Assembly (NCBI GenBank): GCA_020047875.1
Contig: JAIFNE010000098.1
Span: 1 to 7,245, forward strand
Reading direction: 5' to 3'
Source of the DNA: Hydrogenophaga sp.
GTDB lineage: Bacteria; Pseudomonadota; Gammaproteobacteria; Burkholderiales; Burkholderiaceae_C
DNA length: 7,245 nt
In this document: positions 1 to 6,477 of the stretch, piece by piece
How positions within the stretch are numbered: the first letter of the stretch is position 1
How the letters are laid out: each line of letters starts with the position of its first letter
The notes under the pieces: generated by a model
The model's input: the letters and a program-made list of their open reading frames with translations, nothing else
The model's database searches: none
What the model was told of the DNA's origin: nothing
Position numbers and translations under genes: made by a program

Positions 1-1203
1 TCGTACACCGGTGAAGACGTGCTGGAGCTGCAAGGTCATGGCGGGCCGGTGGTGTTGCAGCTGCTGCTGGCGCGCTGCCTGTCGCTCGCGCAGACGACGG
101 GTGCCCATGGCCAGCCGTTGCTGGCGGGCCTGCGGCTGGCGCGCGCCGGTGAGTTCACGGAGCGCGCTTTTCTCAACGACAAACTCGATCTGGCGCAGGC
201 CGAGGCGGTGGCCGACCTGATCGACGCCAGCACCGAAGCCGCCGCGCGCAGCGCCAGCCGCTCGCTGGCCGGCGTGTTTTCCGAGCGCGTCCATGCGCTG
301 CGCGACGCGCTGATTCGGCTGCGCATGCTGGTCGAGGCCACGCTCGATTTCCCCGAGGAGGAAATCGACTTTCTGCAAAAGGCCGACGCGCGCGGCCAGC
401 TGGCGCGGCTGTGTGCGTCGCTGGCCGAGGTGCAGGCCCAGGCCCGCCAGGGTGCGCTGTTGCGCGACGGCCTCAAGGTGGTGATTGCCGGCCAGCCCAA
501 CGCCGGGAAAAGCTCGCTGCTCAACGCCTTGGCAGGGGCCGAGCTGGCCATCGTGACCCCGATCGCCGGCACCACGCGCGACGTGGTGCAACAGACGATT
601 CAGATTGAGGGTGTACCGCTGCACGTGATCGATACCGCCGGCCTGCGCGACAGCCCCGATGTGGACGAGGTGGAAAAAATCGGGATTGCGCGCGCCTGGG
701 ATCAGATCGCCCAGGCCGACGCGGTGTTGTTCCTGCACGACCTCACCCGAAGTGAGCAACCCGGTTATCGGGCCGCCGATGCGGCCATTGCCGCCGCACT
801 GCCGCCGCGAGTGGCCGTGCTGCAGATCTGGAACAAGCTCGACCAGTGCGACGCCGCCGCGCGCGCGCGCCTGCTGGCCACCGAAGATGCGCACACGCTG
901 CCCTTGTCGGCCAAGCACGGCGAGGGCATCGAGGCGCTGCGCCAGCGCTTGCTGGTGCTGGCCGGCTGGCAGCAGGGTGGCGGCGGCCTGTTCATGGCGC
1001 GCGAGCGCCACCTGCAGGCGCTCGCGCGGGTGCACACCCATCTGCAGGAAGCCACCACGTGGCTCGGCGAGCGTGCCGACCACCTCGATCTGCTCGCGGA
1101 AGAACTGCGGCTGGCCCAGCACGCGCTGGGAGAAATCACCGGTGAGTTCAGCGCCGACGATTTGCTGGGCGAGATTTTTTCGCGTTTTTGCATCGGCAAG
1201 TAA
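1..1203 (+). CDS. mnmE: MnmE (TrmE), tRNA uridine-5-carboxymethylaminomethyl modification GTPase, 5'-truncated by window start
   Basis: MnmE works with MnmG (GidA) to place the (carboxymethyl)aminomethyl group on C5 of the wobble uridine in certain tRNAs, in the cytoplasm. The frame is open from base 1 and gives the last 400 residues. The family is about 450-470 residues, so roughly 65-70 N-terminal residues (most of the formyl-THF-binding domain) lie outside the window. Visible in window numbering: the tail of the N-terminal domain (SYTGEDVLELQGHGGP, residues 1-16); helical-domain hallmark FTERAFLNDKLDLAQAEA (52-69); then the inserted G domain with G1 GQPNAGKS (164-171), G2 TTRD (191-194), G3 DTAG (211-214), G4 NKLD (278-281) and G5 SAK (303-305). 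The protein ends in the family signature FCIGK, which carries the conserved Cys (residue 397). All motifs are intact, so the gene looks functional. The next gene starts 106 bases downstream; I see no convincing intrinsic terminator between them. Confidence 0.97.
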   Translation, partial: SYTGEDVLELQGHGGPVVLQLLLARCLSLAQTTGAHGQPLLAGLRLARAGEFTERAFLNDKLDLAQAEAVADLIDASTEAAARSASRSLAGVFSERVHALRDALIRLRMLVEATLDFPEEEIDFLQKADARGQLARLCASLAEVQAQARQGALLRDGLKVVIAGQPNAGKSSLLNALAGAELAIVTPIAGTTRDVVQQTIQIEGVPLHVIDTAGLRDSPDVDEVEKIGIARAWDQIAQADAVLFLHDLTRSEQPGYRAADAAIAAALPPRVAVLQIWNKLDQCDAAARARLLATEDAHTLPLSAKHGEGIEALRQRLLVLAGWQQGGGGLFMARERHLQALARVHTHLQEATTWLGERADHLDLLAEELRLAQHALGEITGEFSADDLLGEIFSRFCIGK

Positions 1204-1298
1204 CGCCCGCGTGACCGCTGGGGCGCTGCCCGAGCCCGCCCGGCCCGAAACTGTAAACGGTGGTAAATGCCGCTTGCGCCGGGATGCTGCGCAGGGTT

Positions 1299-1304
1299 AT
1301 CTTG
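1299..1304 (+). promoter_or_regulatory. Possible -10 element of the cyclic-nucleotide-binding gene
   Basis: The hexamer TATCTT matches TATAAT at four of six positions. It ends five bases before the ATG at 1310, so transcription starting here would give an essentially leaderless mRNA. No good -35 is visible at 16-18 bp. Upstream there is a direct repeat GTAAA at 1253-1257 and 1263-1267, ten bases apart (one helical turn), which might bind an activator. This is a weak call made on sequence resemblance alone. Confidence 0.25.
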
Positions 1305-1309
1305 TGCCG

Positions 1310-1801
1310 ATGACTGTTACCACGTCCCACACCGCGCGCCACGACATCCTGCAACTGGCCCGTGCCATGCAGATGAGCAACGCGCTGGACGCGGTGCCGA
1401 TGAGCCTGACCGACGCGAAGTGGCGCGAGCTTGCCGAATACCTGCAGCTGGTGACGCTGCAGGAGGGGCAGGTGCTGATTGAGCAGGGCGTGAAAGACCG
1501 CTCCGTGTACTTCGTCGAGTCGGGTAGCCTCACCGTGCACTACCAGGACAGTCGCGAGCGCGTGCGCATTGCGATGGTGGGCGCGGGCTCGCTGCTGGGC
1601 GAAGGCGCCTTTTTCAGCCACCTGCCGCGCAGCGCCACGGTGAACGCTGGTGGCGATGTGCGCCTGTGGTGCCTCACCGCTTTGCGCTTTCGCGAGCTTT
1701 CCACCCGCCACCCCGACATTGCGCTGGAACTCACGGTGTCGATGGCGGCGGTGCTGGCGCGCCGCATGTACAACAAGCCCAAGCGGGTGGCCGTTACCTA
1801 A
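1310..1801 (+). CDS. Stand-alone cyclic nucleotide-binding (Crp-like sensor) domain protein without a DNA-binding domain
   Basis: This 163-residue protein is almost entirely one cNMP-binding beta-roll. Residues 30-63 hold the start of the fold (up to the EGQVLIEQG segment), and residues 64-90 hold further strands. The phosphate-binding cassette is at 97-111 (GEGAFFSHLPRSATV), with the Gly-Glu pair (G97, E98) and the Arg-Ser-Ala-Thr run (R107-T110) that contact the ribose and cyclic phosphate in Crp/PKA-type domains. The chain ends about 20 residues after the helix at 138-152, so there is no room for the C-terminal helix-turn-helix of Crp/Fnr regulators. It therefore probably acts through a protein partner or as a ligand sink; that role is inference. 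The start at 1310 was chosen because it leaves a compact domain. No Shine-Dalgarno is visible, GTG 1304 is an in-frame alternative, and the frame is open far upstream only because it overlaps mnmE in a shadow frame. Confidence 0.85.
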   Translation: MTVTTSHTARHDILQLARAMQMSNALDAVPMSLTDAKWRELAEYLQLVTLQEGQVLIEQGVKDRSVYFVESGSLTVHYQDSRERVRIAMVGAGSLLGEGAFFSHLPRSATVNAGGDVRLWCLTALRFRELSTRHPDIALELTVSMAAVLARRMYNKPKRVAVT

Positions 1802-1893
1802 CGCTGCCGTCCCTTTGTTGCCGCGAAACAGCCCCGGTTTTCCCCAGTTGATTCGTCGCACGCCGCCCGTCTTGTCAGCACACACTCAACAAC

Positions 1894-2562
1894 ATGTCTT
1901 TGATCAGCTGGCTCCGGGCCAAAAAACCCCTCTCGCGGTCGGCTGGCGGCCTTCCGCGCAAGCGCAAGTCGTTCGGCCAGACCACGCTGCCCCTGATTTC
2001 GCCACGCCGCGGCCGCCGCATTCTGCGCCGCGAACAGTTGTTTTCGGTGGTGCGTGAGTCGATGATTCGCGGTGGCGTGCTCTCGAGCAGCTACGACTTC
2101 AAGGTGCTCACGCTGGATGCCAACGGCGACAGCTTTCTGGTGCTGATCGACTTGGCGCTGCCAGCCGAAGTCATGCCCGATGCCTATCTGCTGGAAATCG
2201 AACGCTGGGTGCAGGCGAGCGCGCAATCGCGCCACAGCATGTCGATTCCTTCGGTTTACTGGCGCCGAAAGCCGACGCACGACCAGCGCGGCATCGCCCT
2301 GAGGGCGGCGGTTGCCGCCCAGACCCAGCGCCCCGTGGGGTCTGAAAGCCCGATGGCCATTCCCACGCCCCCGGTCTCCCGGCGCGTCGGTGCGGTGCAG
2401 GCCGTGGAGGCGGCCGAGATTGAAGCGTTCCGCCAGGCCCTCGCGACGGCCTCGCCACCGCTGCGCCGCGGCCCGCCCGACACCGAAGATCTGATGATGC
2501 CGATCCCGGAATCACTCAGCGACTTCTCGGCGCTCAGCGAGACGCAGCACGGCAAGCTTTGA
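1894..2562 (+). CDS. Conserved-looking hypothetical protein, basic N-terminus, function unknown
   Basis: I recognise no named domain in this 222-residue protein; it resembles uncharacterised proteins I associate with Burkholderiales. Three zones are visible. Residues 8-47 are strongly basic (clusters RAKK, PRKRK, PRRGRRILRRE) and could bind nucleic acid or membrane phosphate. Residues 46-125 look folded: a helix (REQLFSVVRESMIRGGVL), then a probable beta hairpin (YDFKVLTLD, then SFLVLIDLAL), then a helix (DAYLLEIERWVQASAQSR) and the segment SIPSVYWRR. From about 135 to the end it is Pro/Ala/Arg-rich and probably disordered, with one predicted helix (AAEIEAFRQALA, 173-184) and an acidic tail. 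There is no signal peptide or membrane segment. Base composition and codon use match the neighbours, which favours a real gene. The ATG has no clear Shine-Dalgarno. It follows the cyclic-nucleotide-binding gene after 92 bases on the same strand and converges on apt. Confidence 0.8.
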   Translation: MSLISWLRAKKPLSRSAGGLPRKRKSFGQTTLPLISPRRGRRILRREQLFSVVRESMIRGGVLSSSYDFKVLTLDANGDSFLVLIDLALPAEVMPDAYLLEIERWVQASAQSRHSMSIPSVYWRRKPTHDQRGIALRAAVAAQTQRPVGSESPMAIPTPPVSRRVGAVQAVEAAEIEAFRQALATASPPLRRGPPDTEDLMMPIPESLSDFSALSETQHGKL

Positions 2563-2613
2563 TCGAGTTGGGCGCCAGCGGACCGCCGACCAACCCCGCC
2601 TGCGCGACCTCAG

Positions 2614-3159
2614 TCAGTGCCCGGCGAAATCCACCAGCGTGTGCAGCTTCAGGCCTGCCGCGCGCAGCTTGGCTGAGCCGCCGAGTTCAGGCAGGTCGAC
2701 GATGGCAGCGCCTTCAATCACCGTCGCGCCCAGTTTTTCCAGCAGGTTGCGCCCCGCCATCATGGTGCCGCCGGTGGCGATCAGGTCGTCGATCAGCACG
2801 ACCTTGTCACCGGGCCGCACGGCGTCGGTGTGCAGTTCCACCGTGGCACTTCCGTACTCCAGCTCGTAGGTTTCTTCCACCGTGGTGAAGGGCAGCTTGC
2901 CCTTCTTGCGAATCGGCACAAAGCCCACGCCCAGCTCGTAGGCCAGCACCGAGCCGATGATGAACCCCCGCGCGTCCAGCCCGGCCACCACGGTGGGGCG
3001 CAATTCGGGCGCCATGTAGCGGTGCACGAAGGTATCGATCAGCACACGGAACACCTTGGGGTCCTGCAGCAGCGGCGTGATGTCGCGAAACTGCACGCCG
3101 GGCGCCGGCCAGTCGGGCACGGTGCGGATGTGGGATTTCAGGTAGGCGGAGGTGTCCAT
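2614..3159 (-). CDS. apt: Adenine phosphoribosyltransferase
   Basis: Apt converts adenine and PRPP to AMP and pyrophosphate in one step of cytoplasmic purine salvage. The protein has 181 residues, the normal size for bacterial Apt. Characteristic segments in order: the N-terminal SHIRTVPDWPAPGVQFRDITPLL (residues 9-31; the WPxPGVxFRDITPLL part is the Apt signature), VVAGLDARGFIIGSVLAYEL (57-76), the flexible-loop segment with KKGKLP and YELEYG, and the type-I PRTase PRPP-binding motif VVLIDDLIATGGT (120-132) with the paired Asp residues and the Thr/Gly loop. Nothing key is missing. The start ATG (complement of 3157-3159) agrees with the family N-terminus, although the Shine-Dalgarno is poor (GGACCGG). 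It lies 137 bp downstream of the hydrolase gene on the same strand. A separate -10-like element and a possible terminator in between suggest it may have its own promoter. It converges with the 222-residue gene, separated by 51 bp. Confidence 0.97.
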   Translation of the reverse strand: MDTSAYLKSHIRTVPDWPAPGVQFRDITPLLQDPKVFRVLIDTFVHRYMAPELRPTVVAGLDARGFIIGSVLAYELGVGFVPIRKKGKLPFTTVEETYELEYGSATVELHTDAVRPGDKVVLIDDLIATGGTMMAGRNLLEKLGATVIEGAAIVDLPELGGSAKLRAAGLKLHTLVDFAGH

Positions 3160-3185
3160 GGGGGCCGGTCCGTTGCGGATCGGCC

Positions 3186-3191
3186 ATTATG
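3186..3191 (-). promoter_or_regulatory. Possible -10 element of apt
   Basis: On the minus strand this reads CATAAT, five of six matches to TATAAT. It would start transcription about 20 bases before the apt ATG. It is flanked by GGCC on both sides (3182-3185 and 3192-3195). No convincing -35 is found at 16-18 bp. Confidence 0.35.
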
Positions 3192-3230
3192 GGCCAGCGC
3201 CTGAGGCCAGCATGTCCGCCTTGCGCCAGC

Positions 3231-3251
3231 AGAAACCCCAGCACGCCGGGG
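3231..3251 (-). terminator. Weak candidate intrinsic terminator after the hydrolase gene
   Basis: Read on the minus strand there is a six-pair stem CCCCGG / CTGGGG (one G-T wobble) around the four-base loop CGTG, followed by TTTCT. It lies 46 bp past the hydrolase stop and before the apt promoter region, which is the right place. The stem is short and the T-run is interrupted, so it may be inefficient or fortuitous. Confidence 0.3.
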
Positions 3252-3296
3252 CGTTGCTTTCAAGCGCCTGCCGAGCCCTCACCCGGCGGGGCGCGA

Positions 3297-4256
3297 TCAG
3301 GCCATGGGCTGAAACTGGTAACCGTTGCCGGCGGCCTGGATGGTGCCCATGGTCGGGAACGGGAAGTGGAAGCCACCCATCATCATCTTGCTGGCGACCA
3401 GCGAGTCGAACACCCGGCGGCGGGTCTGGCGCGCCATCTCCGCGTCCATGTCGAAGGCGACCGCCCAGTCGGGGCTGCGGGCGAACAGCGACGGAATGTT
3501 GGTGAGGTCGGCCACGTACATGAACGACTGCCCTTCAGACTGCACGGTCACCAGGCTCATGCCAGGGGTGTGGCCAAACGCCGCCGAGGTGGTGATCCCG
3601 GGCGCCAGCTCGGCACCCGGTTCGAACTTCACCAGCTGCGCGGCCGGCAGGCCGCCAATGACGCGGCGGGCATTCTCGAAGTTACCCCGGGCTGCCGGTG
3701 GCGCGGCGTTCATCTTGGCGTCGTCAAACCAGAAGGCGTGTTCAGGCGCTGGCACATGCACCTTGGCCTTCGGGAACATCAGCGAGCCGTCTTTCTTGCG
3801 CAGGCCGTTGATGTGGTCGCCGTGGAAGTGGCTGATGATGACGTGGTCGATGTCCTCCGCTTTGTGACCGGCGGCGGCCAGATTGGCGGCCAGGCGGCCG
3901 GTGGTGGGTGGGCCGTTGTCGGCAAAGCCGGTGTCGATCAGGAACTTGGTGTTGCCGCTGACCACGAGGTAGGGCGTGAACGGGATGTCCACATAGTCGG
4001 TCGGCAGGTTTTGCGAGGCCAGCATGGCCTTCACCTGCTCCAGCGGCGCGTTGCGAACGAATTCTTCACCCAGCGGGCGGCGCAGCGCCCCGTCGTTGAG
4101 GGCGATCACCTCCATGGCGCCCACCTTCAGCTTGCGAAAGCCGGGCTCGGGCAGCGTGGGTGCACCAAAACTGGGGGTGCTTTGTGACCACACCGACGAA
4201 AAGGTCAGCGTGGCGGCGCCGGCCATGCCAGCGCCCAGAAACATGCGACGGTCCAT
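3297..4256 (-). CDS. Exported MBL-fold metallo-hydrolase, methyl-parathion-hydrolase-like
   Basis: This 319-residue protein is a probable dinuclear-metal hydrolase; its substrate cannot be read from the sequence. The N-terminus (MDRRMFLGAGMAGAATLTFS) has a twin-arginine motif close to RRxFL, then a hydrophobic stretch and a possible cleavage after VWS (about residue 24), pointing to Tat export to the periplasm. The metallo-beta-lactamase motifs are complete: HFHGDH (H143, H145, D147, H148), GHTPG (H229), VAD (D250) and GFHFPFP (H297). Spacing of the ligands, the segment TGRLAANLAAAG before the HxHxDH motif and the C-terminal GNGYQFQP ending all resemble methyl parathion hydrolase (about 330 residues). 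That assigns a branch of the superfamily but not an organophosphate substrate; a lactonase or esterase is equally possible. The start is supported by a strong Shine-Dalgarno (GAGGAG) seven bases away. The promoter region carries a perfect palindrome. It follows the antiporter gene by 150 bp on the same strand. Confidence 0.92.
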   Translation of the reverse strand: MDRRMFLGAGMAGAATLTFSSVWSQSTPSFGAPTLPEPGFRKLKVGAMEVIALNDGALRRPLGEEFVRNAPLEQVKAMLASQNLPTDYVDIPFTPYLVVSGNTKFLIDTGFADNGPPTTGRLAANLAAAGHKAEDIDHVIISHFHGDHINGLRKKDGSLMFPKAKVHVPAPEHAFWFDDAKMNAAPPAARGNFENARRVIGGLPAAQLVKFEPGAELAPGITTSAAFGHTPGMSLVTVQSEGQSFMYVADLTNIPSLFARSPDWAVAFDMDAEMARQTRRRVFDSLVASKMMMGGFHFPFPTMGTIQAAGNGYQFQPMA

Positions 4257-4263
4257 CTTGAAG

Positions 4264-4270
4264 TCTCCTC
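4264..4270 (-). promoter_or_regulatory. Strong Shine-Dalgarno of the MBL hydrolase gene
   Basis: On the minus strand this reads GAGGAGA, with seven bases to the ATG. It is the only textbook ribosome-binding site in the window and fixes the start directly before the twin-arginine signal. Confidence 0.8.
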
Positions 4271-4288
4271 GGGTGTTGAAAGAACCAG

Positions 4289-4294
4289 AGCATA
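4289..4294 (-). promoter_or_regulatory. Probable -10 element of the MBL hydrolase gene
   Basis: On the minus strand it reads TATGCT (four of six to TATAAT). Transcription from here would give a leader of about 26 bases that contains the Shine-Dalgarno. The sequence 17 bp upstream is TTTCCG, a poor -35, and it falls inside the palindrome at 4309-4324. That arrangement fits a regulated promoter. Confidence 0.4.
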
Positions 4295-4308
4295 GTGACC
4301 AATGGGTA

Positions 4309-4324
4309 ACTCGGAAAACCGAGT
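4309..4324. promoter_or_regulatory. Perfect 16-bp palindrome, candidate operator of the hydrolase gene
   Basis: ACTCGG-AAAA-CCGAGT is a perfect inverted repeat with six-base arms and a four-base spacer. It sits 53-68 bp upstream of the hydrolase ATG and covers the expected -35 position. No T-run follows on either strand, so it is not an intrinsic terminator for the antiporter gene. A dimeric regulator binding here is inference; no regulator gene lies in the window. Confidence 0.45.
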
Positions 4325-4406
4325 AGTCACATCAACCATGTTGCCGGTGTGGTTGTGTCGGGCGATCGGCTCGCCACTCGCCGGCCGACGCGGCCCGCAC
4401 CCCGTT

Positions 4407-6392
4407 TCAGCCGGACAGCAGCCGGTCCTCTGCCCGCGACAAGGCCTGCGCTTTGCCGCCCAGCACCAGGGTGTCGCCCCCTTCCATCGGGGTGTCGTCG
4501 TCAAAAATCGAGGCCTTGCCGCTGGCACGGCGCAGGCTCACCAGCCGCGCGCCGATCCCTTGCAGGGCGAGCTGCCCCAGGGGTTTGCCCACCCACCGGC
4601 TGGCGGCGGGCAGGGTCACCGTGTGCAGCCGCTCGTGATCGATTTCGTCCACGCTGTCGTCGTCGGCGCCATGGAAATAGCCTTTGAGCAGGCTGTAGCG
4701 GGCATCGCGCTGCTCTTGCACCACCCGGATCACGCGCCGCATCGGCACGCCCACCAGCGCCAGCGCGTGGCTGGCCAGCATGAGGCTGGCTTCGATGGCT
4801 TCGGGCACCACCTCGGTGGCGCCCGCCTGGCGCAACTGGTCCAGGTCCACGTCGTCCACCGTGCGCACCACCACCGGCACATGGGCCGCTTGCTGCTGGG
4901 CGTGGTGCAGCACCTTGAGCGCGCTGGGCGTGTCCAGGTAGGTGACGACCACCGCGCTGGCGCGGTGCAGACCGGCGGCCAGCAGGGCCTGCAGGCGCGC
5001 CGCGTCGCCAAACACCACCGAGTGCCCGGCGGCGGCGGCCTGGCGCACGCGGTCGGGGTCGAGGTCAAGCGCCATGTACGGAATGCCCTCGGCCTCCAGC
5101 AGCCGCGCCAGGTTCTGCCCGCAGCGGCCGTAGCCGCAAATGATCACGTGGCGATCGGTGTTCATCGCCTTGCGCGCGATGGTGGTCATCTGGACCGACT
5201 GCATCAGCCAGTCGCTGCCCACCAGCCGGCTCACGATGGTGTTGGCATACAGGATGACGAAGGGCGTGGCCAGCATCGACACCACCATGGCGGCCAGAAT
5301 CGGGTTGAACAGCGCGGGCGGCACCAGGTTGTTTTGCCCGGCCAGCGTGAGCAACACCAAACCGAACTCGCCCGCCTGCGCCAGGTACAACCCAACCCGC
5401 AGCGACACCCCCATGGGTGCGCCGAACGCGCGGGTTAGGCTGGTGATGAGCGCCAGCTTGAACGCCAGCGACAGCGTGAGCAGCAGCAACACCATCGGCC
5501 AGCGCTCCAGCACCAGCCGCCAGTCGAGCATCATGCCGATGGTGATGAAGAACAGGCCCAGCAACACGTCGTGAAACGGCCGAATGTCGGTTTCCACCTG
5601 GTGCTTGTATTCGGTCTCTGAAATCAGCATGCCGGCCACGAAGGCGCCGAGCGCGAGCGACAGGCCCGCGTGCTCGGTGAGCCAGGCCAGGCCCAGCGTG
5701 ATCAGCAGCAGGTTGAGCATGAACAGCTCGTCGCTCTTTTGCCGCGCGACCAAGGTGAGCCACCAGCGCATCACCCGTTGCCCGCCGGTCAGCAGCACGC
5801 CCAGCAACAGCACCGCCTTGAGCAGGGCCAGACCCAGCGCGGGCAGCAGGTTTTCCGGCGCTGCGGCAAGCGCCGGGATCAGCACCAGCAAGGGCACCAC
5901 CGCCAGATCCTGGAACAGCAGAATGCCGACCACCCGCTTGCCGTGCTCGCTCTCCAGCTCCAGTCGCTCGGCCAGCAGCTTGATCACGATGGCGGTGCTG
6001 CTCATGGCCATCACGCCACCGAGCGCCAGCGCGATCTGCCACGACACGTCCCACCAAGCGGGCAGCACCAGCGTGAGCAGCAGGGAAGCGCCGCTGGTGA
6101 TCAGCACCGTGAGCACCACCTGTGACAACCCGAGCCCGAACACATGGCGGCGCATGCTGCGCAGCTTGGGCAGGCTGAACTCCAGCCCGATCACGAACAT
6201 CAGGAACACCACACCGAACTCGGCCAGGTAGCGAATGCCGCTGGAGTTCTGCGCCAGCGCCAGCGCGTTCGGCCCGATCAACACGCCGACCACCAGATAG
6301 CCCAGCATCGGTGGCAGTTTGAACTGCCGGCAGGCCACCACCCCCAGCACCGCGGCGAGCAGGTACAGCAGGGTGATGTCGAGCGAGGTCAT
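4407..6392 (-). CDS. Monovalent cation:proton antiporter-2 (CPA2) with RCK/TrkA domains, Kef/YbaL type
   Basis: This 661-residue inner-membrane protein should exchange K+ (or Na+) for protons and be gated by ligand binding to its cytoplasmic domain. Residues 5-385 hold about 12-13 hydrophobic helices of the Na+/H+ exchanger fold, including the conserved LLFQDLAVVPLL (158-169, with Q161-D162) and GLYLAQAGEFGLV (334-346). The loop EYKHQVETDIRPFH (261-274) corresponds to the regulatory loop of KefC. Residues 414-530 form a TrkA-N (RCK) Rossmann domain with the nucleotide motif GYGRCG (420-425) and an acidic end to strand 2 (D443). Residues 585-655 form a TrkA-C domain. The length is slightly above KefB/KefC (about 600-620). 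No KefF/KefG-type ancillary flavoprotein gene is adjacent. I withhold a symbol because KefB, KefC and YbaL cannot be told apart safely by eye. The ATG lacks a Shine-Dalgarno. It diverges from kdsD across 85 bp. Confidence 0.95.
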   Translation of the reverse strand: MTSLDITLLYLLAAVLGVVACRQFKLPPMLGYLVVGVLIGPNALALAQNSSGIRYLAEFGVVFLMFVIGLEFSLPKLRSMRRHVFGLGLSQVVLTVLITSGASLLLTLVLPAWWDVSWQIALALGGVMAMSSTAIVIKLLAERLELESEHGKRVVGILLFQDLAVVPLLVLIPALAAAPENLLPALGLALLKAVLLLGVLLTGGQRVMRWWLTLVARQKSDELFMLNLLLITLGLAWLTEHAGLSLALGAFVAGMLISETEYKHQVETDIRPFHDVLLGLFFITIGMMLDWRLVLERWPMVLLLLTLSLAFKLALITSLTRAFGAPMGVSLRVGLYLAQAGEFGLVLLTLAGQNNLVPPALFNPILAAMVVSMLATPFVILYANTIVSRLVGSDWLMQSVQMTTIARKAMNTDRHVIICGYGRCGQNLARLLEAEGIPYMALDLDPDRVRQAAAAGHSVVFGDAARLQALLAAGLHRASAVVVTYLDTPSALKVLHHAQQQAAHVPVVVRTVDDVDLDQLRQAGATEVVPEAIEASLMLASHALALVGVPMRRVIRVVQEQRDARYSLLKGYFHGADDDSVDEIDHERLHTVTLPAASRWVGKPLGQLALQGIGARLVSLRRASGKASIFDDDTPMEGGDTLVLGGKAQALSRAEDRLLSG

Positions 6393-6447
6393 GCGGGGAT
6401 GGTAGCGGCAGAGTTGCGCCTGGCCCGGCTCGCTCAGTCACCATACG

Positions 6448-6466
6448 CCGAGACGATCCATCTCGG
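6448..6466. repeat. Inverted repeat in the antiporter/kdsD divergent spacer
   Basis: CCGAGA and TCTCGG form perfect six-base arms around a seven-base spacer, directly abutting the -10-like hexamer before kdsD. It could be an operator or a small hairpin. A chance six-base inverted repeat in an 85-bp spacer is not very unlikely, so confidence is low. Confidence 0.3.
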
Positions 6467-6471
6467 ATAAT
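6466..6471 (+). promoter_or_regulatory. Probable -10 element of kdsD, placed for a near-leaderless transcript
   Basis: GATAAT matches the consensus TATAAT at five of six positions and ends six bases before the kdsD ATG. The first transcribed base would lie at or next to the A of the ATG. No recognisable -35 lies 16-18 bp upstream, and no Shine-Dalgarno precedes the ATG, which fits leaderless translation. Confidence 0.4.
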
Positions 6472-6477
6472 TCCACC

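Noticed and set aside
659..1309. Apparent N-terminal extension of the cyclic-nucleotide-binding protein back into mnmE
   Set aside because: The frame is open but encodes Arg/Cys/Trp-rich sequence out of frame with the well-supported MnmE G domain; the beta-roll is complete from the ATG at 1310.
2563..2613. Bidirectional terminator between the convergent genes
   Set aside because: Only a weak GTTGG/CCAAC pairing across an 18-base loop is visible, with no T-run.
4361..4395. GC-rich hairpins after the antiporter gene (GGCGA-TCGGC-TCGCC at 4361-4375 and GGCCG-ACG-CGGCC at 4383-4395) as an intrinsic terminator
   Set aside because: Both stems are only five pairs and neither is followed by a T-run in the direction of transcription; such repeats are common at this base composition.
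3189..5438. Long plus-strand open frames (3189-4187 and 4302-5438) opposite the hydrolase and antiporter genes
   Set aside because: They are antisense shadows with Gly/Arg/His/Gln-biased composition, no family motifs and no ribosome-binding site.
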